Assembly (NCBI GenBank): GCA_951394045.1
Contig: OX595985.1
Coordinates: 124,001 to 188,000, forward strand
DNA from: Nitzschia sp. DOCU1
Lineage: Eukaryota; Bacillariophyta; Bacillariophyceae; Bacillariales; Bacillariaceae
Direction: 5' to 3'
Length of the DNA stretch: 64,000 bases
How positions within the stretch are numbered: position 1 is the stretch's first letter; each line of letters begins with the position of its first letter. The position numbers were made by a program, and so were the translations under genes. Under the pieces are notes generated by a model. That model had not been told where the DNA came from. It ran no database searches and saw only the letters and a program-made list of their open reading frames with translations. Of the stretch, positions 22,301-32,790 are shown one piece after another.

Positions 22301-23775
22301 TTTTTCAAGCGAGTCTCGACTTGATCCCTTGGGGACAAAATCGCAATGATGGACATGTGGACACCCATCACAACAGACAAACCACCACAAACTTCTTGGC
22401 AATAAAATGTATCCCCATCATGACCCAATCAATCAACGGCAAAGAGGAAGGAACGAGGGCTGGATCTGGGGTGTCTTCCTTTGTTACACTTTTGGATCGA
22501 TGCCGAGAAGGAATACTTGCAAGCGAGGGAGTCGATGGGGGCAAGGGTTCCAACAATTTGCCGCCCAATTAAATTGTGACTTGCATCGTCGATGGTTTTG
22601 GTCTTCACTCTTGCCGCTCTTGGCGTCTCCTCATTCCACCCTTGCCACTCACTCGCTAGAGTAGCCTTTTTAGCGGCAATGCTACTAGAAGTCGACCTTG
22701 GAGATGCTCGGGGAGATCGGAGAGCACGTTCCGAAGCGAAAGGCGCTGGAGTGGGGACTGGTGATGAGGCACGTTCCTTGCCGCTGCTTCGGCGGTGGGT
22801 GAACTGGCAGTGACATAAGGATCTGACTCCACTCGACCAGGAGTGGACCTATATGTTGGCAATCCTCTCCCTCGTCGCTAGCTTGGCAATACGGTTCAAA
22901 TCCATCCTCGTCGGGATTACATACTATCCTGTGAGTCCGGCTCCACATAGCGAGCCGTTGTCCGCACCGTACGGGGCCGCAGATTCTACCAATCCGTGTC
23001 AGCAAAAAAGGCAGCGGGCAAGGCATTTGCTCTTTCATTTACAGTGCTCGGCATCTCGAATGAAACGTCGGCAGGTTGGAAAGAGGGATTCTTGGAGCTG
23101 GTCGGTACCGGTGTTTTGCTCGACATACTGGATGACATCTTGGAATTGCTCGGCGCCGAGGACTTGCGCGAGGCATACTGGATGGTTCCGACATAGTTGC
23201 TCGAGGACCGTTTCCCTTTTCTGGAATCAACACGAACAGGAGCCTTTCAGTCTGTCTTGTCTGCATCCATATATAAATCCAAGCCGGATCTGTCGTCGTC
23301 TTTTCCTTCCAGGTACAGTACCCACTAGTTCATAGTAGAGCATTGTCGCTGCTATGGCCTCTGCCGCCTTTTGCCTGCACGACAAAAAATGTCCGAGCCA
23401 CGGGGAGATGATAGTAGTTCCACCATTTTAAAAGTCAAAGTACTCCAAGATGCAAAGATTTCATCCACTCCATAAAATAAATGAACGACAAGACAAGATC
23501 GAGCGACGCTAACGGATCTGGGAGATTCTGCATGCTAATCTCGAAGCAGCCGGAATTGGCGGGAGAGATAGAAGACGAGTCCTTTCCCCAAACCGCCATT
23601 TGATGGTCATTTCATTTCATGATCCAAAGAGAGCGGTAATGAAACTGTCATTTCTCATTCTCATAGTTTCGAAGATCCAAAGTGGTCGGACGTGCGTGCG
23701 ATCGTCGAATGACTGAAGGTGGTAGAAAGCTTCATAGGTTCCTACACCACCTATTAGCATATGAGTCTATATTAG
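22301..23775 (-). other. No intact gene; minus-strand coding scraps, copy B
   Basis: Counterpart of 9804-11269. The 30-bp segment at 22906-22935 restores ten codons (reading HRIVCNPDED on the minus strand) that are missing in copy A, so copy A carries an in-frame deletion or B an insertion. Confidence 0.35.
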
Positions 23776-24910
23776 TGACGTAGTGAGATGGAAACGCGCG
23801 GATCCAACGCGCGCTACACAAAGATTCCTTCGACACGATGAGCCTTTTGCTATCTATTGCACAACTTTTGTTGACTTCTCTCTCGATGAGGCAGCAGCAA
23901 CAACAACATGGCTGTCAATAGTACCAATGTAGGCGGGGCTGCGACTTTGGATCTATGATGCAAGGTGGCGTCAAGTCGGTATTTGGATTTCGAAGAGTCA
24001 AAAGGTCATGATTGCGCACTGACTGCACATGTGCAAGTCGATTTGATCAAATGGAAAGATCCAGCTCGAGAGATCAAGCCGCGAAACCATGGCGTCGTCA
24101 CGATTTGCTGCTTTGGACTATCTATTGTTGATCAAACGCTCCAAGAACTGGAATCGGAACAAGACTTTCAGGCGACGAGACGGCAGTTTCAGACAGTAAG
24201 TTGGGCTCGAGAGAATGACTAAAGAAGAACGGACCAAACGGCGACGTGCAAAAGACGAATTTGAGAATTCTTTCCCAACGTTTGCAATCTCGTTCGGATA
24301 GCAAGGGAAATCCGGCTTGATTTGCAACTTATGGATCGATGCAACCTTACCGTTTTGCAGGAACCCGGCTAGGAAGATCTTGGCAGGTTTCTTAAAGAAA
24401 ACAGACTTAGAGTATTGAGGAAAATCGGGATCCGTCGCTCCGATTGGATCGAGTCTACAATACAATCCGCTGGATGCCTTTAGGCCGAAACCCCAATCCA
24501 AGCTCCAAGAGCACTACAAGATGCGACTAGCCGACAACTTTGGAATCTTATTCAACAGCCTATTCACAAGCGATTCGCAGACTTTCTGCACCGTCGAAGG
24601 GAACTCGAAGAGTACATGAACCTGCTAGTGCGGAATTTCAACAAAGATACGGTCGAGAATCTCATGTGTTTTGGATACTGTAAGCGGTGGATCTCGTTTG
24701 CTAGTCAAGGAAAACATGGGCTGGAATCATTCACACTATCGACGATTTTCGCACAGATCTACGACTGCGGCTGGAACCAACAGCTTGGAATGGGGCTTGT
24801 TTTTACCGGTGGTCGAAACGGGGCCTAAAAATCGCTTTGGGCTGTGGCGTAGTACGGCAGTTCTTATGTTTGTTGTGGGCTTTGTGCAGGATTATCGAAT
24901 GGGTGACTTG
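23776..24910 (+). repeat. 1135-bp duplicated block, copy 3
   Basis: Apparently identical to copy 2; both join tcgtcgccgg after acttg, so they arose together with the 4.8-kb duplication. Confidence 0.9.
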
Positions 24911-24997
24911 TCGTCGCCGGGTGTAGCCTACTGAACATTGGATGAGCATCTCCTTCATGCCTACTTTCAATCTCAATGTCTTGTGCAACGTGTAATA

Positions 24998-25260
24998 TTA
25001 ATGTTAGATGAATACGGCTTGGTGCTTCGAATTGCGTGTTGCATGATTCCAGGCCATAAAAATAGACGTTGTTAGGAATGGTTTTGTTTGCTCAACAAGT
25101 ATAGATTTGTCCAGATTCAGTGGAGGAGACTACCATTAAACGTTGGCCAATTCCGTGCTGCCGGGCCATTTTAAAAAACAGCAGCTCTTTCGAATCGTTT
25201 TGTCTGCTTAGCAAGTATGTATCTGTCCCGATTCCGTAGAGGAGACTACCATCGAACGTC
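24998..25260. repeat. Two imperfect copies of a 60-bp repeat
   Basis: A segment starting gttttgtttgctcaacaagt at 25081 recurs in diverged form from 25197 (gttttgtctgcttagcaagt), spacing 116 bp. Both end gaggagactaccat..aacgt. No gene is seen. Confidence 0.6.
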
Positions 25261-26009
25261 CCCCTGATACTTTGGGAACCGCCGCCTCACTTTCTTCCGG
25301 CAGATCGACGGAAACATCTGGCATTTCGTCGAAGACCTCGACGTCAGACGACATTGACAGCACAGAAGAGTGGGCCGCTGGTTCCCCTCAAATGGAAGCA
25401 AAAGATGACGACGTTTGGCACAACCAATAATAGCAACTCGTCGACGACCGCCGCGTCACCATTGTCGGGGCTTATCATCGTTTACTAGTTCCGACATCTC
25501 CCCGGCAATATTCCTTTTGGAAGCAGGTGCAATCGGTAGTCCCTCGTCTCCACAGTTTCAATGCAATACCACAATACGCACGTGAAGACTTGCACTCTTT
25601 GTTAACGGGATGATTGAGCTGCTTGGCTTGCCGTCATGCTCAAGCACAGTCCCAAAAGTTCGCGCGACGAATACAGAGAGATCAATTGTTGATTTTGCCT
25701 CCAGCAGCACAGCAGCAACCCTTTGTGTTGAAAAATCAACAAAAACGGGAGACTAAAGAACATGAATCGATCATGGTGGCAAAGGCAATACGAAGGAAAA
25801 GGTCGGGAAGTACTATTGCAAAACCAACTGAGTTGCTTCTCCAACAGCAGCATGGAGATTGTCCCACCGCAGTCAGAAATAAAGGGCCCAGCAGACGATG
25901 ACTTTCATCGTATCGTGCAACCCACCCCTTTCACCCGGCAGTGGGGCGACCCATATCCTTCATTTCGCCATTCCTGGTAGAGCCAACACAAGATGGAGTT
26001 GATACTAAC

Positions 26010-26760
26010 TCAGCAGTCGAGTTACTCTTGTCATCGTCACTTTCAGTCTTGACCCGTTTTGTTCCCCGTTTGTTCCTTCTCACCAACAACAGCAGTTTCA
26101 ATCTTCAGTTTGCGTTCGGGAAACAATGCAAGCATCAGAACAAAACTGCAGACGGAATGTACCGCAGGCCGCCGGCAAGTTTCAAGAACGCCGCCGAAGT
26201 ACTAGCATCACCGATGATGTTACCATTACCTGGCTCAAGATCCCTCGAATACGCGCTCCCAAAGAAGAAGAAGCCGGCTAGCTTCAGAAAGGGGAGAAGG
26301 TGTGTCACCACCAGTCAAACCACTCAATTTCAGGAACTTCTTTTACATGGAGATGCAAGCCTGGTTGTTGAGTCTAGATAACTCTCGATTGCAAGAGCTT
26401 CTTCTTTACGACCGGCAGTCACCATCGGCATCAGCAGATCCAGCCAGTGCAGCATCCCCCTCGCCAACCACTATCATCGACAGCTGCTCCGCATGTCGCA
26501 TTTGCGCTGCATTCATGGCTGAAGACGACAGCAGCCTGTCTCAAGAAGAACGAAAGGCCAGATTATGGTCGCGGAAGCAGAGTAAACTACCGCGAAAGCA
26601 CCGAAGAGTCCACAGGAAATTGCCTTTTGACCAAATTAACGCATTGATTGACATGGGTTGGAAATCCTTGTCCGAAAGTGACAAGGGTTTCTATAGAGAT
26701 GTTGCCACTGTAGATCGAGAAAGGTATGAGATTCAATCAGCGGAATTCGAAGAAATATAA
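26010..26760 (+). pseudogene. HMG-box-like protein interrupted by one in-frame TAG
   Basis: One plus frame runs from after a TAA near 26006 to the TAA at 26758-26760, interrupted once by TAG at 26279-26281. Before the stop lie a Gln run and the peptide RETMQASEQN; after it come KPLNFRNFFYMEMQAW, a Ser/Pro linker, CSACRICAAF, and a C-terminal HMG-box-like region (RKHRRVHRKLPFDQINALI, then GWKSLSESDKGFYRDVA and DRERYEIQ). The Trp, the Lys and the helix-3 pattern fit the C-terminal two helices of an HMG box; the first helix is weak. The family binds and bends DNA. More upstream exons (25261-25900, Ser/Thr- and Gln-rich peptides) may belong to it. A sequencing error at the TAG would make it intact. 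Confidence 0.5.
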
Positions 26761-26945
26761 AATAAGACGTCGTCGTCGCCCGCCATACCGGAGAGCGTTC
26801 CTGCGATATTGGATTTGTACCATGCCCTCTCGGCTGCTGGTGATCCTATCCGGTCCGGCATGATTCTGCAGTTAGCTAGTGCAACGATGAATTGTGCTTG
26901 AGAATGGAAATGTCTTGAAGAGATGTTGTCCTTGTTGCGCAAGCT

Positions 26946-28502
26946 TCAATCATCCAATGAAAACGAACCACCATCCTTGTCTTGTGGTTCACTTCGAGAA
27001 CAAGCATCTCCAAAGGCACAATAGAATCCTTCTTGTTGTGCACTACTGCTGCTTGTCAATTCATACTTCCATCCCACATAATACTCATTGCCATCATTAT
27101 GATGTATCGTTGGTCGTCCCGCATCCTTGAAAATTTTGCGTCTCCAATGTGCCAAGAATAATCGATTCCATCCTGGCGCAGACAAATTGTCTTGCTGCTG
27201 CACAAAGTCTTGCATGGCAGCCAGTATATCATCATTATCTGCCAATGCCTTTTTCCGTTTAGTTCTTGGAACATGTACTACTGGTAAACCTTGAAATAGC
27301 CGAGGACCTTGTGGATGGCGTAGTTCAATGACAGGAATGACCCCCAAATACAATAGCTCGTAGGTTCGAAAGCAATCCCACCCTAGACCAGGTGGACTGA
27401 TACCAAACTGGAATTGTGATGCTTGTTGATAAATTTGATGCGGCGAGACACGAGCTGTCTTGTTACACCTCAAGTCGAACCTCGACGAATAATAAGAAAA
27501 AGAAGAAGCATTTCGAATGGCGACACAAAGATCCCGATGCGTGACCAATCGGTCACCTCGTTTGGTCCCAAAGTTGACAAAGACATTTCGTGCCAAGTCG
27601 ATAGTAGTATCCTTGCCGATCCTTTTCCTGTTTGTAGCAGCAGCAGCAGCAGCAGCAGCAGCCGCAGCAAAAGGATTGCCAAAGCGATTCATGGCCAAAT
27701 AGGCTTCCAAATACTTGGATTGCGGATACTTTTTGCTCAAACCCAGCATCATGGGTTCAAACTTGTTAGTTTGCACCTGATCACGCAGTAACGTTGGATT
27801 CGTCCCGTACCACTTCAACAATAGTGTATCATTGAGGTAGTGTCCAAAGTCTTGACGTTGATATTTCAATGGCGAATCTCTATCGGAATCGCTGGTAATG
27901 AGCACAAAGGGCACCTTGAGTTTGGGTCGCACGTGTTTCCAGAAATAGTCTAGAATGTAAAACTTGTTGTTCAAATGAAAGATCGTGCCGGGTTGCACGC
28001 ACGGCAACAAATCTGGATGAAAGAGCGCGCCTGCAAACTCCAAGTGCTTGGCGCCAGGAGGAAAGGGCTTGTGCCGAAGCATCACATCGGCCAGATCCAA
28101 ACCATCCATGGTGTTCAGTAACTGACGTTCTTCGTGTCCCATGCTGTACAAGACCTGTTTGGCGCAACAGGTTGCTTGGCAGATGGTTTGCTGGTGGGCA
28201 TCATCGTCAACGATTGTGCGGCTGCGACTGTACGACGTGTTGGAGGGAAAGGGATTTAGTGCTGCCATGGCGTCAACGCTCACAGCAATCTCGTCATAGC
28301 GCCGAAATTGCAGCGTCGGTACCTTCCAGTCATTCTGCGTCATTGTCATGGCCGAGTGGGACAAGGGCGGCGGCGATGACAATGATGAGGACGACAACAA
28401 CATGAGGACAGCCGCGACGGCGAGCAAAACGAACATTCCAACATCCAAAGACGACGACGACGACGACGACGCCCTCCTTTTCAATATTCGTCGTGCCATC
28501 AT
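26946..28502 (-). CDS. GT47/exostosin-like glycosyltransferase, type II membrane protein
   Basis: 518 residues from ATG at 28502. A short basic N-terminus is followed by a Ser run and one membrane anchor (residues 21-37), the classic Golgi type II layout. The catalytic part has LITSDSDRDSPLKY near 201 and the exostosin-type donor-site region GISPPGLGWDCFRTYELL at 368-385, followed by YLGVIPVIEL. A Cys pair (TCC) is at 111-113. A poly-Ala run of about 11 (residues 279-289, GCA/GCT repeats) sits between the subdomains. The family adds sugars to polysaccharides or protein glycans in the Golgi; the acceptor cannot be told. The gene is convergent with the HMG-like gene 185 bp away and undamaged, in contrast to both sides. 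Confidence 0.8.
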   Translation of the reverse strand: MMARRILKRRASSSSSSSLDVGMFVLLAVAAVLMLLSSSSLSSPPPLSHSAMTMTQNDWKVPTLQFRRYDEIAVSVDAMAALNPFPSNTSYSRSRTIVDDDAHQQTICQATCCAKQVLYSMGHEERQLLNTMDGLDLADVMLRHKPFPPGAKHLEFAGALFHPDLLPCVQPGTIFHLNNKFYILDYFWKHVRPKLKVPFVLITSDSDRDSPLKYQRQDFGHYLNDTLLLKWYGTNPTLLRDQVQTNKFEPMMLGLSKKYPQSKYLEAYLAMNRFGNPFAAAAAAAAAAATNRKRIGKDTTIDLARNVFVNFGTKRGDRLVTHRDLCVAIRNASSFSYYSSRFDLRCNKTARVSPHQIYQQASQFQFGISPPGLGWDCFRTYELLYLGVIPVIELRHPQGPRLFQGLPVVHVPRTKRKKALADNDDILAAMQDFVQQQDNLSAPGWNRLFLAHWRRKIFKDAGRPTIHHNDGNEYYVGWKYELTSSSSAQQEGFYCAFGDACSRSEPQDKDGGSFSLDD

Positions 28503-28860
28503 GGTGGCTAGCCAGGCTAGTAGAGTCGGTAACTAACTAGCTAGCTAGTAGCAAAGCTGGTGAAACAAGATCATCGTCAAAAGAATATCGTCATTATCAT
28601 CATCATCCTTTAGAAATAACACAGTGACAGTTTTTGAGAAAAGGAAATGTATTTAACGCGCTGTCGATCAACCCATTCACGTCTTCACGATAATTTCTCT
28701 CAAAAGAATGCTTTTACCGCTGATATTTACTGTTTGGAGCACAATCGATTGTGATGCCGACGCACTGAGTTGCGTTATCAATCGTAATGGCTACTCTACT
28801 AGGATGGGTTACTAGCTACATACAACACACATTGATGATCCCAATTCCCAAAAAAACGTT
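28503..28860. other. Intergenic, promoter side of the glycosyltransferase gene
   Basis: AT-rich, with a ctaactagctagctagtagc run at 28532-28551. No gene seen. Confidence 0.5.
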
Positions 28861-28922
28861 CTAGACTTAACTATTACTATTCATACAAATCGTTTTGGCG
28901 CATCGTGTCTCCCCCCTTCTTA

Positions 28923-29300
28923 TCAAACGGCGGTTCCACACTCGACCCCCGTTGGAATTGACTTGGTCATTGTCAGGTTCGGCGGCTGCTTTGCTTCGTC
29001 GATGCTGTAGCAATAGCCCAGGAAGAGGTGCAAGCTCGTCGGGAAGAAGAATTGCGGCAAGCCGAACACGCCGTTCCAATGGACCATGAATGATTGGATG
29101 CTGTGGAGTGGAACGTAGGGCTGTGCGGGGCCGACGATGCCAGTCAAGGCGACGGTGGCAAGGCAAATGATTGGGACGCAGCGGATGTTTTGGCTCAAGA
29201 AGTCTTCGACGACGATGACTTGACGCTTGGGCGAGCTGCTCGTTTGCGGTCGAAAAGTTAGCGGGCCTGGATGACGAGAAAGATAACTTCGAGGACGACT
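28923..29300 (-). pseudogene. Fragment of a hydrophobic hypothetical protein
   Basis: A minus frame without an ATG reads TSSSPKRQVIVVEDFLSQN, then hydrophobic stretches (PIICLATVALTGIVGPAQ; FGLPQFFFPTSLHLFLGYCY) and stops at 28923. It opens right after a stop near 29301. Another frame upstream (29258-29533) may be the displaced 5' part. It looks like the end of a membrane protein gene that has lost its start. Family unknown. Confidence 0.35.
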
Positions 29301-29862
29301 TTATTACTAGCCGGTGTGGACTTGGAAAATCTTGCAAGTGCGGCAAGACAAGCAGTGGAAGACTGTGGCGGGGAAGACTGCGGTGAAGAGGAAAAGGAGG
29401 AAAGTGATGCATTCCAAGGTTTTGAAGGAATGATGGTGTCAGCAGGTACTCGACTGGGTTTGACATGACGTATGCGTGTTGCCAAGGAAGGATTGAGGCC
29501 ATGAATATGGAGGAGAACACCGAATGTGCTCATAGCCGAGGCAATGGTGGAGAACTCATAGCCGAGAATACAGCGACAAGCTGATCGTATTGACTCAAAC
29601 CTTCAAAGTGACATCTACCACCAATACCCTGGCAGAAACAACAAACAGTTCATCGGGGATGGCCAAGGCGGTCGTCAAGAGATTGGGCGAAGAACCAGAT
29701 TCTGCTAAAATTGTTCGGTCCTACCTTTCCTTGGAGGTACATGGTTAAAGGGCATGCTCTCAGATTCAACGCCAAAGAACAAGCATATCTTCGCCCTTGT
29801 CTATCCTTGTCGATTATTGGAAGATTCCATGTAGGCGGCAGTGTTGCGATCGCTGCGGCCTG

Positions 29863-30520
29863 CTACTGGCAAGGCCTTGGAACTGTCCAAAGAAGTTTTA
29901 GGGCGTCCGCCCCGATTCTTGGCCGATGGTAGCATCGACGAGCGATCAGTTTCAACCTTTTGGCTCTTGGGAGACGGCGAGGCACCGTTGCGCACTGGTT
30001 TCTATGTGTCTTGAGAGAAATGAGGTGCGTCCAACTCGTCGTCAACCGCATCAATCTTTCGAGGCCGGCCACGTTTTCTGTGGCTGTAGAAGAAATCAAA
30101 CCATTGCTCTCCAAATACAACCGCTTGTTTTGGGGGATGGCACCCAGAAACGAATCAAGCTTTCGCGGGGGTCCTCGCTTGCGGCGTCCAGTGTCATAGA
30201 TTCGATCCGCTTGCTCCACGAACCGCGGGGGCGGAGCACTCTTGCGGCGTCCAGAATGCTCCATCGTCTTTCCGCTGCTTTGATGATGATTGCCATCTCC
30301 GGTTTTTGCTGCCGCATCCTTGGCATCATCAGCTTGGATCAACTCCAGAAGCTCGTCAGGCTGCAAGTCCTCGTTGTCGCCATCCACATACTCGACACCA
30401 CAGTACTACAGGGGTCTCATCGGTCGGCAATCGGATGACTTTGCCCTTGAATAGTCCGTGTTTGGCAAAGTTCTTGTAAAAGGTAGTTCCGAGTTTCATG
30501 GAAGTGGCGTCCTCGAATGT
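29863..30520 (-). pseudogene. AT-hook and Tudor-like protein remnant
   Basis: Reading the minus strand from 30505: MKLGTTFYKNFAKHGLFKG, then KVIRLPTDE, then (after a frame change) VDGDNEDLQPDELLELI. This is the pattern of the PTM/DIR17-type Tudor-like domain. Downstream follow at least three AT-hook-like cores in shifting frames: GRRKRGPPRK near 30190, RKRGRPRKIDA near 30070, and NRGGRPK near 29920. Frames change several times without room for introns. The family tethers chromatin regulators to AT-rich DNA. A truncated relative lies at 19.8-19.9 kb and further AT-hook cores at 52.7-53.0 kb. Confidence 0.6.
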
Positions 30521-30564
30521 TTGGCGGAGTTCTTGATGGAAGTGGCGTCGTTCGACGAGGGCTT

Positions 30565-31150
30565 GTTGGGATCAGAAGAAAAATGAGCATGTGAAGGGCG
30601 TCACGTACACGTTCGAGATCGTCAGCCTGCTCTTCAAACTCGTCGTCGCTTATCAAGGGCTTTCGGGTGAGAGCAGCTGGAGTAGGTTTAATAGGACCGG
30701 CATTGTTGTCGTTCGACGCGGCAGCATTTGATGTGGCAAATCGGACACCTCGTCGTTGGGATCAGAAGAAACGATGAGCTTGTGAAGCGCATCAAGGACA
30801 TGTTCGAGATCGTCAGCCTGCTCTTCAAACTCGTCGTCGCTTATCAAGGGCTTTGGGGGGAGAGCAGCAGGAGTAGGTTTTATAGGACCGACATTATTGT
30901 CGTTCGACGCGGCAGCATTTGATGTGGCAAATCGGACACTTCGTCGTTGGGATCAGAAGAAACGACGAGCTTGTGAAGCGCATCAAGGACATGTTCGAGA
31001 TCGTCAGCCTGCTCTTCAAACTCGTCGTCGCTTATCAAGGGCTTTGGGGGGAGAGCAGCCGGAGTAGGTTTTATAGGACCGACATTATTGTCGTTCGACG
31101 CCGCAACATTTGAGGTGACAAAAGCCACCCCAGGCTCTTTGGAATCGGAC
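30565..31150 (-). repeat. 191-bp tandem repeat, three copies, in coding remnant
   Basis: The minus-strand peptide ISDDEFEEQADDLEHVLDAL recurs with starts at about 30656, 30847 and 31038, spacing 191 bp, with DPNDEVSDL following in two units. The unit is not a multiple of three, so each copy breaks the frame. The rightmost unit is the parental one: it continues upstream into a unique acidic linker (SDSKEPGVAFVTSNVAASN), which the duplicated units lack. Confidence 0.85.
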
Positions 31151-31317
31151 ACCTCGTCCTCTCTATCGGCCTCGGTAACTGATGGTGTCAGGCGTGGCCG
31201 TCCAATCCAATCATTTTCAAAACGCCGCCTCTATCTTCAGTCGAGTTCGTGTATGCAGATGGAGCTGGATCGTCGTCCTTCGTCTCTTCAATCCGTGGTC
31301 TAGTAGTATCCTCATGG

Positions 31318-31530
31318 TCACAACCGCCCTTGACTGCCGACGTCCCAGCCTCGGCACAGGTAGCAACCGAAGGACCCTCTGCCAGGTCCTTCTTTACCAA
31401 TGGGCGCACACGTTTCGCAATACCAATCTTCTTCAGGGATCCCGGGCAGGCCGACACATTTTGTATGCGCAACGTTGGAACAGCCGTCGCAGCACAAAAC
31501 ATCCCCGCTCAGCCGCAAATAGTGAACCAA
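31318..31530 (-). pseudogene. PHD-finger fragment
   Basis: The minus-strand peptide LSGDVLCCDGCSNVAHTKC followed by VGLPGIPEEDWYCETCAP matches the second half of a C4HC3 PHD finger: CxxC, the H..C pair and the final CxxC with preceding Trp. The first zinc pair is not in frame upstream. PHD fingers read histone H3 tail marks. It belongs to a run of chromatin-domain pieces on this strand. Confidence 0.7.
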
Positions 31531-31673
31531 ATATAGCGACCGTCCGTTGGGTCAATCGGAAACACATCTTTATGAACTTTGCTCCAAGTCACACGGGTTG
31601 AAATGCCAGAGCGTCCGCTTGCTGGTGGAGGTAGTTAGCTTTTTCAAGAGCCTTTCAAGCAGTTTCCAGTTGC

Positions 31674-32725
31674 TCAGATGGGTCGATGGTAGCGTCCCCT
31701 CCATTTCGTTCTTGTCATCGTCGTGTCTCTGTTCCAACGATTACCCAGCTGGATTCTCGTCGGGCGCTGACGTCGGGTTAACATCAACGAGCTGAGAATT
31801 TTTGTACGTGCTAGCAGGCCATCAATACCTCCCATATTCGGCCAGTTCGCAATAAAATCAAAATCAGGATTGCCACGCATCACATGGCAAGAATAAAAGC
31901 CACTCCCTTGGATTTGGCAGCAGACGCAAGGTGCGCGCCTTCCGGGACGACGCAACATGACTTTAGCCAGCCCATTGTCGTTCGAGAAATCTTTGAATCG
32001 AAACATTATATGGTCAAGTACTTCAGCGGAGGCAGGATTCTTGACTCTCACGCGGGCGTCGTCCAAGATATATCGTATTTGCTGGGCAGCGGCTTTCTTG
32101 CCCGAGTCGTCGGCAATAGTGGCTTCTGTGTCGGAGGCTGCATTTGGGTCGGCAGGACGGGAAGATTGCTTGATTTTTCCACGTGGCGAGTTTCATTGAG
32201 CTCTAAACAGAGGGAAGGGAAAGCCATCATTGATTTATAGTTCGACATGACCTGCTTTCTCGGGTCGTCCTCAATCGTATCGACTACACATGGGAGCCAG
32301 TAGTGGGAGCTCGCCAATATCCCCCGGAAAGCTATATCTTCGTCGGTTGTCAGGATACCACGAGTATTGACCGGTCTGTCGACTTCTCGCGCACTGTCCG
32401 ACGAAAGTAAATCTTCGAACGTAGGCAAGGACCCTTCCCGAGTGTGATGACAACCGGATGGTCCCATTCTGAGCATTCTCCAAGCAAAATCTCCGGTCGA
32501 TATAATCCGGTTCCATTCCGCTGAGACAAAGGGCGACGGATATTCTGGTAGAAATGACTCGTGCCAAATGGTGCAATAAGACATCATCGGGATAGGCAAG
32601 GACCGGTTCCCGAGTGTGATGACAACCGAATGGTCCCATTCTGAGCATTCTCCAAGCAAAATGTCCGGTCGATATAATCCGGATCCATTCCACTGAGACA
32701 AAGACGTTTCAGAATATCGAAGCAC
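31674..32725 (-). pseudogene. Remnant of a chromatin-associated protein, middle part
   Basis: Two overlapping minus frames: 32725-32048 (with YDISWTTPA at its end) and 32066-31674 (RVKNPASAEVLDHIMFRFKD, then NPDFDFIANWPNMGGIDGL). No catalytic motif is recognised. The first frame contains both copies of a tandem duplication of about 172 bp (see the repeat entry). Probably the same former gene as the bromodomain and PHD pieces. Confidence 0.45.
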
Positions 32726-32790
32726 TTTAGCAAGGAGCGCACAGAGTCGACTGAAATGCCAAACACGGAGGGCGACGGATATTCTGGAAG
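32428..32790 (-). repeat. Tandem duplication of about 172 bp in the chromatin-protein remnant
   Basis: The stretch beginning cccgagtgtgatgacaaccg occurs at 32437 and again at 32609. Peptides LCLSGM(E/D)PDYIDR and FCLENAQNGTIRLSSHS occur in both. The outer copy contains about 65 bp (32706-32770) that the inner one lacks. A related scrap (atgactcgtgccaaatggt) occurs again near 35127. Confidence 0.8.

Larger units (their letters stand above)
20169..24997 (+). repeat. 4.8-kb segmental duplication, copy B
   Basis: Direct copy of 7672-12491, offset 12497 at the left end. It has 30 extra bases at 22906-22935 that keep one minus frame open, and lacks the 25-bp tandem duplication. Sequence after 24997 is unrelated to that after copy A. 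Confidence 0.92.

Noticed and set aside
25614..25901. Gln-rich plus frame as a separate gene
   Set aside because: No start context or domain; more likely an upstream piece of the HMG-like gene.
28867..29520. 217-codon minus frame rich in Pro, His, Leu and Ser
   Set aside because: A different frame over 28923-29300 has far more natural hydrophobic protein sequence.
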